From: Hippasteria phrygiana
Lineage: Eukaryota > Echinodermata > Asteroidea > Valvatida > Goniasteridae
DNA: 64,000 bases
Direction of reading: 5' to 3'
NCBI GenBank assembly: GCA_037893225.1
Contig: JAZGUH010000058.1
Span: 434,001-498,000, forward strand
The notes beneath the pieces are model-generated. The model was not told where the DNA came from, did not search any database, and saw only the letters and a list, made by a program, of their open reading frames with translations. Of this stretch, positions 44,601 through 53,860 are shown one piece after another; the first letter of the stretch is position 1, and every line of letters begins with the position of its first letter. Both the position numbers and the translations under genes were made by a program.

Positions 44601-45509
44601 CCACCAAGCGGCGAGATTCGGAAAGTTGCACTTGTCCTCTCTCCATTGTATCCAGAATTGAATAATAATATCGCGGTAGTTGTTATCTCCGAGGAGCGAG
44701 TTGTTGAAATGCCAATAGGCACTGCTCCTCGGAGTATGCGAAGGGATTTTAATTGTTAAGGTAACTGCACAGTGGTCTGAAAGGGAGCACGGAAGAATAG
44801 AACAGGAGTAAATGGAAGAAAGAATACTAGGTGACACGTAAAAGCGATCCAACCTGGCTTTGGAAACCCCGCATAGTTTAGCGGGATTATTCCTCAGCCA
44901 GGTGAATTTTTGGTCGAGGGGATTCAGTCTGCGCCAGGCGTCACAAAGAGACAATGCATTGACAGCGTCCCTGAGAGCCATGGCAACTTTGGGTCTGTGC
45001 TCGATCGGCATACACAGACGATCAATAGCCGGGTTTTCGGTACAATTAAAATCACCTCCGATCACAATGACACCGTCACCGCAGCCGGAACAGTGGTCAA
45101 GTAATTTATTGAGTGCAAGTAAAGCACTTTTATCAAATTGGGGAATAAGGGTATTATAAATATGATAAATGATATTATTGAGTTTAATTTTAGAATATAT
45201 AATATGTCCATCATAGATGGTAGAAGAAGAAATAACTTCGACGTTATTGCTATTTTTAACAAGAGTAGTTACTCCCGAGCCTTTGGGCCCGGGAGAACAG
45301 AAAGGGGAGTAGGACCACATGTTCCAGCAAGGGCTGTTTTCATTTAAATGATAAGTTTCTTGCAAAAGAACTATGTCGGGGTTAAAAGCAATTTGGTCAA
45401 TATATATTTGAAAGGAATTGTTATGGATAGGTGCGGAACAGCCGGCGGTGTTGAGAGTCAGCAGTGACAGTGTCATTGCTAGGATGGGCACAAATCTACA
45501 TAATTCCAT
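41613..45509 (-). CDS. LINE ORF2: endonuclease / reverse transcriptase (copy 3)
   Basis: 1298 residues with no indels relative to copy 1, so motif positions are the same: endonuclease E51, GGDFN 151-155, D221, SDH 244-246; reverse transcriptase D609, YADD 711-714; CCHC finger 1163-1179. The first 225 residues differ from copy 1 at three positions (90, 112, 201). Differences then become frequent, with about twenty in the next 120 residues. Against copy 4 I count only four differences (199, 440, 562, 793). It is apparently functional. Confidence 0.95.
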   Translation of the reverse strand: MELCRFVPILAMTLSLLTLNTAGCSAPIHNNSFQIYIDQIAFNPDIVLLQETYHLNENSPCWNMWSYSPFCSPGPKGSGVTTLVKNSNNVEVISSSTIYDGHIIYSKIKLNNIIYHIYNTLIPQFDKSALLALNKLLDHCSGCGDGVIVIGGDFNCTENPAIDRLCMPIEHRPKVAMALRDAVNALSLCDAWRRLNPLDQKFTWLRNNPAKLCGVSKARLDRFYVSPSILSSIYSCSILPCSLSDHCAVTLTIKIPSHTPRSSAYWHFNNSLLGDNNYRDIIIQFWIQWREDKCNFPNLAAWWDFGKLHIKSLTQMYSSKLAKEKRHALLEINRKIDEIQSAPDLTPQTRATLIEQRNHLNFLFKTEAQGALVRSRFKHLSETDSCSAYFFNLEKSNSLSKNISHIRLSSGAISDNPSEIKTHVRDFYKNLYSRVPTDKSALNQLLQDVGELDSEDSEDLDRPLSIEELELAVKQLGKDKTPGLDGLSSEFFQSFWPLLKNDFLSVLESSIQSGSLPHSLRKAAITLLPKKGDLADIANWRPVSLLNTDYKIFAKLLANRLSQCIGSVVGEDQSYCVPGRSIYDNINLIRDIISYSNFSDTPLAVINLDQKKAFDNVDHGYLFDTMRAMGFGKNFISYLQILYGGAESLVKVCGSLTAPFSFEKGIRQGCPLSGLLYSIAIEPLLNHLRNNLADQAFHIPDTDFSCAVSAYADDISVFVTSDPGFQAVEEAYGLFAKSSAACLNTQKSQGLWAGSWTGRSDKPLNFSWNSEGLPFLGVHLGNSNKYVQQNWAKCKNKLNRTLSSWSRLFYALSFKGKTLIANQLAASKIYHTLAVLSPPANVLSELQNALVDFVWSNKRHYLTKETLYKHPDKGGLGLACLQARIFTFRLATVQRFLGLHSHPAYFLIGHFFRQYRKLGFDFHLFHLQTDPKFHISIPVFHSDLLRAWTASGARVETQPDSINHVYNLPLNCSILSDAADGGGTPPVRLAACGVKLVRHLLDPTTGRWIDARTLVTSFQGLRPPSLRLLNLDIKRLLSTLILQYPNLLSEEGCILPLSDLQNISILPDCPVGFNLPSYNNGLSAPSKSMYAIFNEEINHHSSFSSSHWHTLGFLNSSTQLQWRNIYKLPTSKKEGDVQFKLFHNFLPSLSVLHHLNPDISSTCGWCGEKGSIHHLFIICPAIQPVLNLLHSLLHRLLPSLQLNFDVYWALIPHAKGRKKEAVCLANFLIISCKNIIYFLYRTSRFVEPLIIWQHRLRSKILLDFTYYKMSDNVNAFCNKWCINNALLVCNNNVLTWFF

Positions 45510-45525
45510 AATGAAAAAAAAAGAA

Positions 45526-47178
45526 CTATTTATCTAAAGTATTGAGAAGTTTGGAGATCCTCTGCTGCATGCGTTTTTGCAGAAGGGGGTGGTTGCGTAG
45601 GGGTTTGAGTTGTCTAACCAGCCCAGGAATGTTTGCCGTGAATTTTCTGGCAATCTGGGCTGGCTTCTTTCTAGCTTTAACCGAAGACAGGAAATCAATG
45701 AGTTCAGATTGAGATAGTGGGCCTTTGGTTAGTGGGAAGACTTTAGACGGAAGGTCTTCGTCCGTCTGTGTGTCCTCCCAGTTCACGGAGTCGGTGTCGG
45801 CCTCGCCCGCGGTGGACGCCGGAGTCGAGGGCATGGGTGTTTGGGAACCACCGAGGGGGGTGGGTGGGATGGAGGACTGGGAGTTGAGGGCTTGGGAGAG
45901 GGTGGGAGAGGCTGTCGACATGGGGCTCGGTTGTTTCCTGGCCAGTTTTCTGCGAGGAGAGGGTGAATGAAGGGGAATGAGTTTAGAGGAGTCATTCACA
46001 GGAGTGGGGGAAACCTGTTTGCGTTTAGCAACAACGTCCGAGAAGGATCTGGAGGGGGGAGGGGGGGAGCCCCATATCGGCAGCACTTCGGGGGAATTGG
46101 AGGGAGGATTGGTAGGAGGAGCCCGGACTCCGCCCCCGCCAGGGGTGCGCGCTGCATCCGCAGCGAGCGTGCTCGGGCCGGCCGAGTCCGACGCGCGGGG
46201 CGAGCCGGACGAATAACGGCCGTAGCCCCATGATGGCCGAGGACCAGCATAGCTCTTGGGGGGCGCGCACGCTGCGGCCCAGGGCCGGGACCCCTCAGGG
46301 ACCCCGCCCGTGGGTGGGGGTGGCGCGGCGGTCGGAACTTCCGACCGACGCGCCGACCCCGCAGGCGCAGGGGAGGCGGGGCCGGGCGGGTCGGATTTGG
46401 ATCGTTTGGGTGGGTGTTTGGGGTCGGATTTGGAATTAGGTTTGACGAAGACGGGTGGGGGGTTGAGGGGGTTTGTGTCGCCATTGGCACCGTCGTCCCC
46501 GCGGGCGGGGTTCTGCTTCTTGCAGGCTCTGCTTATGTGGCCGAATTCGCCGCAATTGAAGCAGCGCACCGACTCCGTGGATAGAAATACTCGATAGTTA
46601 GTACCGTTATAGTGGAAGTTGATATGATCGGGAGGGGTAACGTTTGGGTTGAGAAGAATTTGAACCTGCCTTCGGAAGCTCATTATGTGATTTAGACTTT
46701 TACTCTTGAGTCCAAGGGGAATGGGCCGGATTTGGGACACCACCTTACAAAAGGACGATAGGTTGGCTGCAATGACTCCGTTCGGGATTTCAGGGTACAC
46801 GTTGGAAAGTGTAAGACGGGTGGTGGGTCGGACAAGGGGAGTCAGCTCGAGAAAGGAGCCGTCGTATGCGAGTTCCTGTTGTTGAACTGCATCGACGACC
46901 GCCTCTCTCGAGCTGAGGTATATGGCAATGCGGCCATTGGAAATTCTGGAAGCGGAGAGTATTTCTTTAGGATTCAGGATTTTTGTAATGGCGTCCATGT
47001 AAGATTGAACGGAGACATTGTCAGCCGCTTTGAATGAAATGCCATTGTTGCGGGTAACATTCCTGAAAGGCTCATTACCCTCAACAATGGGCTTAGTAGG
47101 CCCAGCCGAGGGCACGCTCCGGCCAGCCGAGGGCACGCTCGGCTGAGCCCTTACAGATGTGTTCGCTTGACTGGTCAT
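45526..47178 (-). CDS. LINE ORF1: gag-like CCHC protein (copy 3)
   Basis: 550 residues with the same domains as copy 1, including the knuckle at 206-219. It has R at position 20 in the VPSAGP repeat, where copies 1 and 4 have P. It differs from copy 4 at four positions (20, 65, 161, 408). After residue 200 it is almost identical to copy 1, although the two are clearly diverged between about 60 and 200 (for example ILNPKEI against NLNPNDI). Confidence 0.93.
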   Translation of the reverse strand: MTSQANTSVRAQPSVPSAGRSVPSAGPTKPIVEGNEPFRNVTRNNGISFKAADNVSVQSYMDAITKILNPKEILSASRISNGRIAIYLSSREAVVDAVQQQELAYDGSFLELTPLVRPTTRLTLSNVYPEIPNGVIAANLSSFCKVVSQIRPIPLGLKSKSLNHIMSFRRQVQILLNPNVTPPDHINFHYNGTNYRVFLSTESVRCFNCGEFGHISRACKKQNPARGDDGANGDTNPLNPPPVFVKPNSKSDPKHPPKRSKSDPPGPASPAPAGSARRSEVPTAAPPPPTGGVPEGSRPWAAACAPPKSYAGPRPSWGYGRYSSGSPRASDSAGPSTLAADAARTPGGGGVRAPPTNPPSNSPEVLPIWGSPPPPSRSFSDVVAKRKQVSPTPVNDSSKLIPLHSPSPRRKLARKQPSPMSTASPTLSQALNSQSSIPPTPLGGSQTPMPSTPASTAGEADTDSVNWEDTQTDEDLPSKVFPLTKGPLSQSELIDFLSSVKARKKPAQIARKFTANIPGLVRQLKPLRNHPLLQKRMQQRISKLLNTLDK

Positions 47179-47388
47179 GGTGACCAGCCACAGCGAGAAA
47201 ACAACGAAATGAAATGCAAAATGAACGTAAAATTACTCTTAAATGATAACACCCGACAAAAGGAGGAGGGTCTAGTAGGACCTATAAACAAAACCGAATA
47301 CAACAATATAAAAACTAGGACCATACGCGGTCTAAAACGCTAGATATTCTTACTTTTCCGGGAGCTCGATCGAAACACGTCCGAACAC
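47179..47388 (-). promoter_or_regulatory. LINE copy 3 5' UTR, putative internal promoter
   Basis: A 210 bp leader almost identical to those of copies 1 and 4. The conserved outer block is at 47349-47388. Confidence 0.5.
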
Positions 47389-47408
47389 GAAGAAGAAGAA
47401 GAAGAAGA
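47389..47408 (+). repeat. (GAA)n junction between LINE copies 3 and 4
   Basis: Six GAA units plus GA join the 5' end of copy 3 to the 3' end of copy 4. Confidence 0.95.
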
Positions 47409-47434
47409 TTTTTTTTGATTTTTCCAAGGAAAAC

Positions 47435-47440
47435 TTTATT
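47435..47440 (-). terminator. AATAAA polyadenylation signal of LINE copy 4
   Basis: AATAAA on the minus strand lies about 27 bases from the GAA junction. Confidence 0.6.
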
Positions 47441-47531
47441 CAAAATTCCTTGAACAATACAAATTAATATATAATATATGTACAAAATTAAAAGAATTGT
47501 AAAGAAAAACATTTAGTACTTGAAAGTAAAT

Positions 47532-47589
47532 GTCACCGTGGCTGGGCAATTGGCTGTATACTACAGCCAAACCGGCCAACCACGGTGAC
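47532..47589. other. Foldback in the 3' UTR of LINE copy 4
   Basis: Outer arms GTCACCGTGG and CCACGGTGAC, with a perfect nested stem TTGGCTGTA / TACAGCCAA. It is related to 34711-34768 in copy 2, a different subfamily, and absent from the close relative copy 3. Confidence 0.65.
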
Positions 47590-47960
47590 GAAGTAGTGAA
47601 ACAAATATGTAAACAAAGTCAAAATATGTGTACAATAGCATAATTGTAAACGAAAACTCATATAAATGTTGTGTTGTAAAATAATTAAAACCAATAATTC
47701 ACAAGGAGAAAACCATAAGGTAAGTTTTACTTAAAATTATTAGTAAAGGATACACAAAAAGAGAACTGTAAAATAATGTCAAAATAGACACTGTAAAACA
47801 AGGAGTAAACCAATAATACAAAGTAATTGCATAAACATTAGAAACCAAAAATTAAACTATTTATGCAAGGGAGCATAAGAAAGGAGAAAAGAAGGGGGAT
47901 CCTGTACGGCCGGGGAAACAGCACGATTTTGGCTGACCCCGTCGAGGATCCCCGGGAGGG

Positions 47961-48011
47961 GGAGCCACCAGATAACTGGGTGTGGGCCATATGGCCCACT
48001 CCGGCGGCTCC
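47961..48011 (-). other. 3' UTR nested stem-loop, LINE copy 4
   Basis: Identical in form to the element in copies 1 and 3 (GGAGCC/GGCTCC arms, inner GTGGGCCATATGGCCCAC). Confidence 0.6.
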
Positions 48012-48210
48012 CAAAGGGGTAGGCGAAAGAAAAAGAAGGGAGAGAAAGGAGTAGGGACCTAGATGGACCCTGGGATGGGAGGGGGAGGGTGGACCGAGAG
48101 GGGTCAGAGAGGTGGGGGGGGGGGGGAACAACCATGTCACAATTACAAAATTGGGGACATAAATTGTAAATGGTAGAGGGGGAACAAAAGGGAGCGAATG
48201 GGCTAGGGCC

Positions 48211-48258
48211 AGCCCGAGTCCCAGTGGCTAAGGCGAACAGCTATCCAGGACTCGGGCT
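48211..48258 (-). other. 3' UTR 11-base inverted repeat with shortened loop, LINE copy 4
   Basis: The arms are unchanged, but 26 bases of the loop present in copies 1 and 3 are missing. Confidence 0.6.
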
Positions 48259-48293
48259 AGTGACCCCACCCCGCCAAGAATACACCTATTTGT

Positions 48294-51200
48294 TTAAAAG
48301 AACCATGTCAAAACGTTATTATTACAGACTAGGAGGGCATTATTTATACACCATTTATTACAGAAAGCATTGACGTTATCCGACATTTTATAATAAGTGA
48401 AATCAAGGAGAATTTTGCTTCTAAGGCGGTGCTGCCATATAATAAGGGGTTCAACAAACCGGGAGGTACGATATAAGAAATATATGATATTTTTGCAGCT
48501 GATGATGAGGAAGTTCGCTAGACAAACCGCCTCCTTTTTGCGCCCCTTGGCGTGCGGAATCAGCGCCCAATAGACGTCAAAGTTGAGTTGTAGAGACGGA
48601 AGTAGACGATGGAGCAGTGAGTGAAGCAGATTGAGAACAGGTTGTATAGCCGGACAGATAATGAAGAGGTGATGGATCGAGCCCTTCTCTCCGCACCATC
48701 CGCAGGTAGAAGATATGTCAGGGTTGAGATGATGTAGGACGGAGAGAGAGGGCAGAAAGTTGTGAAACAACTTAAACTGAACGTCGCCCTCTTTCTTGGA
48801 GGTAGGAAGTTTGTAAATGTTCCGCCATTGAAGTTGGGTGGAGGAATTGAGGAAGCCCAGTGTGTGCCAGTGAGAGGAGGAGAAGCTTGAATGATGGTTG
48901 ATCTCCTCGTTGAAAATGGCATACATAGATTTGGATGGTGCGGAGAGTCCATTGTTGTAGGAAGGTAAGTTGAAACCGACTGGACAGTCCGGAAGAATGG
49001 AGATGTTTTGAAGATCGGAAAGTGGTAGGATGCATCCCTCCTCAGAGAGCAGATTGGGATATTGAAGGATGAGCGTGGAGAGTAGGCGTTTGATGTCCAG
49101 ATTCAGAAGGCGTAGGGAAGGAGGTCGGAGTCCTTGAAACGAAGTGACGAGGGTGCGGGCATCGATCCATCGGCCGGTGGTGGGATCCAAAAGATGGCGG
49201 ACGAGTTTGACTCCACACGCCGCGAGACGCACGGGAGGGGTTCCCCCACCATCAGCTGCATCGCTCAGAATAGAACAATTTAAGGGCAAATTGTAGACAT
49301 GGTTGATAGAATCGGGTTGTGTTTCGACTCGAGCTCCGGACGCCGTCCAAGCACGCAAGAGATCACTATGAAACACGGGGATGCTAATATGAAATTTTGG
49401 GTCTGTTTGGAGGTGAAAAAGATGAAAGTCAAAACCGAGTTTGCGATATTGCCTGAAAAAATGGCCGATCAGAAAGTAGGCGGGATGGGAGTGCAGTCCG
49501 AGGAATCGTTGGACAGTGGCGAGTCTAAAAGTGAAAATGCGTGCTTGGAGGCATGCAAGACCAAGTCCTCCTTTGTCGGGATGTTTATACAGAGTTTCTT
49601 TTGTGAGGTAGTGCCTTTTGTTGGACCAGACGAAGTCAACAAGGGCATTCTGGAGTTCACTTAGGACATTAGCAGGAGGGGAAAGAACGGCAAGAGTATG
49701 ATAAATTTTAGAAGCGGCCAGTTGATTGGCAATTAAAGTTTTGCCTTTGAAAGAGAGGGCGTAAAATAGGCGAGACCAGGAGGACAACGTTCTATTTAGT
49801 TTATTCTTGCATGTAGCCCAATTCTGTTGGACATATTTGTTCGAATTTCCTAAGTGAACTCCGAGAAAGGGGAGACCTTCACTGTTCCAGGAAAAATTAA
49901 GAGGCTTGTCGCTTCGTCCGGTCCAGGAACCGGCCCATAGACCCTGGGACTTCTGAGTGTTTAAACATGCAGCAGAGGATTTTGCGAAGAGGCCGTAGGC
50001 CTCTTCGACTGCTTGGAAACCCGGATCGGAGGTGACAAATACGGAAATGTCGTCTGCGTACGCCGATACAGCGCACGAGAAATCCGTGTCGGGAATATGA
50101 AAGGCCTGATCGGCCAGGTTATTTCTGAGGTGATTTAACAGAGGTTCTATAGCGATGGAGTACAGCAGCCCCGAGAGCGGGCATCCCTGACGTATCCCCT
50201 TCTCAAATGAGAAGGGGGCCGTCAGTGAGCCACACACTTTGACTAGGCTCTCGGCGCCGCCGTACAATATTTGAAGATAGGAGATGAAATTCTTGCCAAA
50301 GCCCATGGCTCTCATGGTGTCGAAGAGATAGCCATGATCAACATTATCAAAAGCTTTTTTCTGATCCAAGTTGATCACGGCGAGGGGGGTGTCAGAAAAA
50401 TTGGAGTAAGAAATGATGTCGCGGATAAGATTGATGTTGTCGTAAATGGATCGGCCAGGGACACAGTAGCTTTGGTCTTCGCCAACGACGCTACCAATGC
50501 ACTGCCTCAGTCTGTTTGCAAGCAACTTGGCAAAGATCTTGTAATCGGTGTTGAGAAGGGAGACCGGGCGCCAATTGGCAATGTCGGCCAGGTCCCCCTT
50601 CTTGGGAAGCAGGGTGATGGCTGCTTTCCGTAGGGAATGGGGTAAAGAGCCAGATTGGATGGAAGACTCGAGGACAGATAAAAAGTCATTTTTTAGAAGG
50701 GGCCAGAAGGACTGAAAAAATTCTGAAGAGAGGCCGTCCAGGCCGGGCGTTTTATCTTTGCCAAGTTGCTTGACAGCGAGCTCGAGTTCCTCAATAGACA
50801 GAGGACGATCAAGGTCCTCTGAATCTTCAGAGTCGAGCTCGCCGACATCTTGTAATAGTTGATTGAGGGCGTTCTTGTCAGTGGGGACTCGGCTGTAGAG
50901 ATTTTTGTAAAAGTCACGAACGTGCGTCTTAATTTCAGAAGGATTGTCGGAAATAGCTCCAGAGGAAAGACGGATGTGAGAAATATTTTTAGATAGAGAA
51001 TTTGATTTTTCCAGATTGAAGAAATAGGCAGAGCACGAGTCAGTCTCGCTGAGATGTTTAAAACGAGATCTGACAAGAGCGCCCTGAGCTTCAGTTTTAA
51101 AAAGAAAGTTTAAATGGTTTCTTTGTTCAATAAGGGTGGCTCTAGTTTGGGGTGTTAAGTCCGGCGCAGACTGAATCTCATCGATTTTACGGTTTATTTC

Positions 51201-52190
51201 CAAAAGGGCGTGCCGTTTTTCTTTCGCTAATTTGGAGCTGTACATTTGGGTAAGGGATTTAATGTGCAACTTTCCAAAATCCCACCAAGCGGCGAGATTC
51301 GGAAAGTTGCACTTGTCCTCTCTCCATTGTATCCAGAATTGAATAATAATATCGCGGTAGTTGTTATCTCCGAGGAGCGAGTTGTTGAAATGCCAATAGG
51401 CACTGCTCCTCGGAGTATGCGAAGGGATTTTAATTGTTAAGGTAACTGCACAGTGGTCTGAAAGGGAGCACGGAAGAATAGAACAGGAGTAAATGGAAGA
51501 AAGAATACTAGGTGACACGTAAAAGCGATCCAACCTGGCTTTGGAAACCCCGCATAGTTTAGCGGGATTATTCCTCAGCCAGGTGAATTTTTGGTAGAGG
51601 GGATTCAGTCTGCGCCAGGCGTCACAAAGAGACAATGCATTGACAGCGTCCCTGAGAGCCATGGCAACTTTGGGTCTGTGCTCGATCGGCATACACAGAC
51701 GATCAATAGCCGGGTTTTCGGTACAATTAAAATCACCTCCGATCACAATGACACCGTCACCGCAGCCGGAACAGTGGTCAAGTAATTTATTGAGTGCAAG
51801 TAAAGCACTTTTATCAAATTGGGGAATAAGGGTATTATAAATATGATAAATGATATTATTGAGTTTAATTTTAGAATATATAATATGTCCATCATAGATG
51901 GTAGAAGAAGAAATAACTTCGACGTTATTACTATTTTTAACAAGAGTAGTTACTCCCGAGCCTTTGGGCCCGGGAGAACAGAAAGGGGAGTAGGACCACA
52001 TGTTCCAGCAAGGGCTGTTTTCATTTAAATGATAAGTTTCTTGCAAAAGAACTATGTCGGGGTTAAAAGCAATTTGGTCAATATATATTTGAAAGGAATT
52101 GTTATGGATAGGTGCGGAACAGCCGGCGGTGTTGAGAGTCAGCAGTGACAGTGTCATTGCTAGGATGGGCACAAATCTACATAACTCCAT
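48294..52190 (-). CDS. LINE ORF2: endonuclease / reverse transcriptase (copy 4)
   Basis: 1298 residues, in register with copies 1 and 3, and all endonuclease, reverse transcriptase and finger motifs are intact. Differences from copy 3 are D199Y, S440N, S562R and K793T; none touches a catalytic residue. Position 562 is K, S and R in copies 1, 3 and 4, so this site varies within the subfamily. It starts at the ATG 17 nt after the ORF1 stop. It is apparently functional. Confidence 0.95.
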   Translation of the reverse strand: MELCRFVPILAMTLSLLTLNTAGCSAPIHNNSFQIYIDQIAFNPDIVLLQETYHLNENSPCWNMWSYSPFCSPGPKGSGVTTLVKNSNNVEVISSSTIYDGHIIYSKIKLNNIIYHIYNTLIPQFDKSALLALNKLLDHCSGCGDGVIVIGGDFNCTENPAIDRLCMPIEHRPKVAMALRDAVNALSLCDAWRRLNPLYQKFTWLRNNPAKLCGVSKARLDRFYVSPSILSSIYSCSILPCSLSDHCAVTLTIKIPSHTPRSSAYWHFNNSLLGDNNYRDIIIQFWIQWREDKCNFPNLAAWWDFGKLHIKSLTQMYSSKLAKEKRHALLEINRKIDEIQSAPDLTPQTRATLIEQRNHLNFLFKTEAQGALVRSRFKHLSETDSCSAYFFNLEKSNSLSKNISHIRLSSGAISDNPSEIKTHVRDFYKNLYSRVPTDKNALNQLLQDVGELDSEDSEDLDRPLSIEELELAVKQLGKDKTPGLDGLSSEFFQSFWPLLKNDFLSVLESSIQSGSLPHSLRKAAITLLPKKGDLADIANWRPVSLLNTDYKIFAKLLANRLRQCIGSVVGEDQSYCVPGRSIYDNINLIRDIISYSNFSDTPLAVINLDQKKAFDNVDHGYLFDTMRAMGFGKNFISYLQILYGGAESLVKVCGSLTAPFSFEKGIRQGCPLSGLLYSIAIEPLLNHLRNNLADQAFHIPDTDFSCAVSAYADDISVFVTSDPGFQAVEEAYGLFAKSSAACLNTQKSQGLWAGSWTGRSDKPLNFSWNSEGLPFLGVHLGNSNKYVQQNWATCKNKLNRTLSSWSRLFYALSFKGKTLIANQLAASKIYHTLAVLSPPANVLSELQNALVDFVWSNKRHYLTKETLYKHPDKGGLGLACLQARIFTFRLATVQRFLGLHSHPAYFLIGHFFRQYRKLGFDFHLFHLQTDPKFHISIPVFHSDLLRAWTASGARVETQPDSINHVYNLPLNCSILSDAADGGGTPPVRLAACGVKLVRHLLDPTTGRWIDARTLVTSFQGLRPPSLRLLNLDIKRLLSTLILQYPNLLSEEGCILPLSDLQNISILPDCPVGFNLPSYNNGLSAPSKSMYAIFNEEINHHSSFSSSHWHTLGFLNSSTQLQWRNIYKLPTSKKEGDVQFKLFHNFLPSLSVLHHLNPDISSTCGWCGEKGSIHHLFIICPAIQPVLNLLHSLLHRLLPSLQLNFDVYWALIPHAKGRKKEAVCLANFLIISCKNIIYFLYRTSRFVEPLIIWQHRLRSKILLDFTYYKMSDNVNAFCNKWCINNALLVCNNNVLTWFF

Positions 52191-52207
52191 AATGAAAAAA
52201 AAAAGAA

Positions 52208-53860
52208 CTATTTATCTAAAGTATTGAGAAGTTTGGAGATCCTCTGCTGCATGCGTTTTTGCAGAAGGGGGTGGTTGCGTAGGGGTTTGAGTTGTCTAAC
52301 CAGCCCAGGAATGTTTGCCGTGAATTTTCTGGCAATCTGGGCTGGCTTCTTTCTAGCTTTAACCGAAGACAGGAAATCAATGAGTTCAGATTGAGATAGT
52401 GGGCCTTTGGTTAGTGGGAAGACTTTAGACGGAAGGTCTTCGTCCGTCTGTGTGTCCTCCCAGTTCACGGAGTCGGTGTCGGCCTCGCCCGCGGTGGACG
52501 CCGGAGTCGAGGGCATGGGTGTTTGGGAACCACCGAGGGGGGTGGGTGGGATGGAGGACTGGGAGTTGAGGGCTTGGGAGAGGGTGGGAGAGGCTGTCGA
52601 CATGGGGCTCGGTTGTTTCCTGGCCAGTTTTCTGCGAGAAGAGGGTGAATGAAGGGGAATGAGTTTGGAGGAGTCATTCACAGGAGTGGGGGAAACCTGT
52701 TTGCGTTTAGCAACAACGTCCGAGAAGGATCTGGAGGGGGGAGGGGGGGAGCCCCATATCGGCAGCACTTCGGGGGAATTGGAGGGAGGATTGGTAGGAG
52801 GAGCCCGGACTCCGCCCCCGCCAGGGGTGCGCGCTGCATCCGCAGCGAGCGTGCTCGGGCCGGCCGAGTCCGACGCGCGGGGCGAGCCGGACGAATAACG
52901 GCCGTAGCCCCATGATGGCCGAGGACCAGCATAGCTCTTGGGGGGCGCGCACGCTGCGGCCCAGGGCCGGGACCCCTCAGGGACCCCGCCCGTGGGTGGG
53001 GGTGGCGCGGCGGTCGGAACTTCCGACCGACGCGCCGACCCCGCAGGCGCAGGGGAGGCGGGGCCGGGCGGGTCGGATTTGGATCGTTTGGGTGGGTGTT
53101 TGGGGTCGGATTTGGAATTAGGTTTGACGAAGACGGGTGGGGGGTTGAGGGGGTTTGTGTCGCCATTGGCACCGTCGTCCCCGCGGGCGGGGTTCTGCTT
53201 CTTGCAGGCTCTGCTTATGTGGCCGAATTCGCCGCAATTGAAGCAGCGCACCGACTCCGTGGATAGAAATACTCGATAGTTAGTACCGTTATAGTGGAAG
53301 TTGATATGATCGGGAGGGGTAACGTTTGGGTTGAGAAGAATTTGAACCTGCCTTCGGAAGCTCATTATGTGATTTAGATTTTTACTCTTGAGTCCAAGGG
53401 GAATGGGCCGGATTTGGGACACCACCTTACAAAAGGACGATAGGTTGGCTGCAATGACTCCGTTCGGGATTTCAGGGTACACGTTGGAAAGTGTAAGACG
53501 GGTGGTGGGTCGGACAAGGGGAGTCAGCTCGAGAAAGGAGCCGTCGTATGCGAGTTCCTGTTGTTGAACTGCATCGACGACCGCCTCTCTCGAGCTGAGG
53601 TATATGGCAATGCGGCCATTGGAAATTCTGGAAGCGGAGAGTATTTCTTTAGGATTCAGGATTTTTGCAATGGCGTCCATGTAAGATTGAACGGAGACAT
53701 TGTCAGCCGCTTTGAATGAAATGCCATTGTTGCGGGTAACATTCCTGAAAGGCTCATTACCCTCAACAATGGGCTTAGTAGGCCCAGCCGAGGGCACGCT
53801 CGGGCCAGCCGAGGGTACGCTCGGCTGAGCCCTTACAGATGTGTTCGCTTGACTGGTCAT
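52208..53860 (-). CDS. LINE ORF1: gag-like CCHC protein (copy 4)
   Basis: 550 residues. It is identical to the copy 3 protein except at positions 20 (P), 65 (A), 161 (N) and 408 (S). The zinc knuckle at 206-219 is intact. The GC-rich linker DNA opens long alternative frames on both strands, which I regard as composition effects. Confidence 0.93.
   Translation of the reverse strand: MTSQANTSVRAQPSVPSAGPSVPSAGPTKPIVEGNEPFRNVTRNNGISFKAADNVSVQSYMDAIAKILNPKEILSASRISNGRIAIYLSSREAVVDAVQQQELAYDGSFLELTPLVRPTTRLTLSNVYPEIPNGVIAANLSSFCKVVSQIRPIPLGLKSKNLNHIMSFRRQVQILLNPNVTPPDHINFHYNGTNYRVFLSTESVRCFNCGEFGHISRACKKQNPARGDDGANGDTNPLNPPPVFVKPNSKSDPKHPPKRSKSDPPGPASPAPAGSARRSEVPTAAPPPPTGGVPEGSRPWAAACAPPKSYAGPRPSWGYGRYSSGSPRASDSAGPSTLAADAARTPGGGGVRAPPTNPPSNSPEVLPIWGSPPPPSRSFSDVVAKRKQVSPTPVNDSSKLIPLHSPSSRRKLARKQPSPMSTASPTLSQALNSQSSIPPTPLGGSQTPMPSTPASTAGEADTDSVNWEDTQTDEDLPSKVFPLTKGPLSQSELIDFLSSVKARKKPAQIARKFTANIPGLVRQLKPLRNHPLLQKRMQQRISKLLNTLDK

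Larger units (their letters stand above)
40959..47388 (-). mobile_element. LINE copy 3, full-length, same subfamily as copies 1 and 4
   Basis: A complete element with a 5' UTR of 210 bp, ORF1, a 16 nt spacer, ORF2 and a 3' UTR of about 650 bp. It is near-identical to copy 4 over the coding region and shares 44845-46587 with copy 1 at under about 1% difference by eye. Both frames are intact. Confidence 0.93.
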
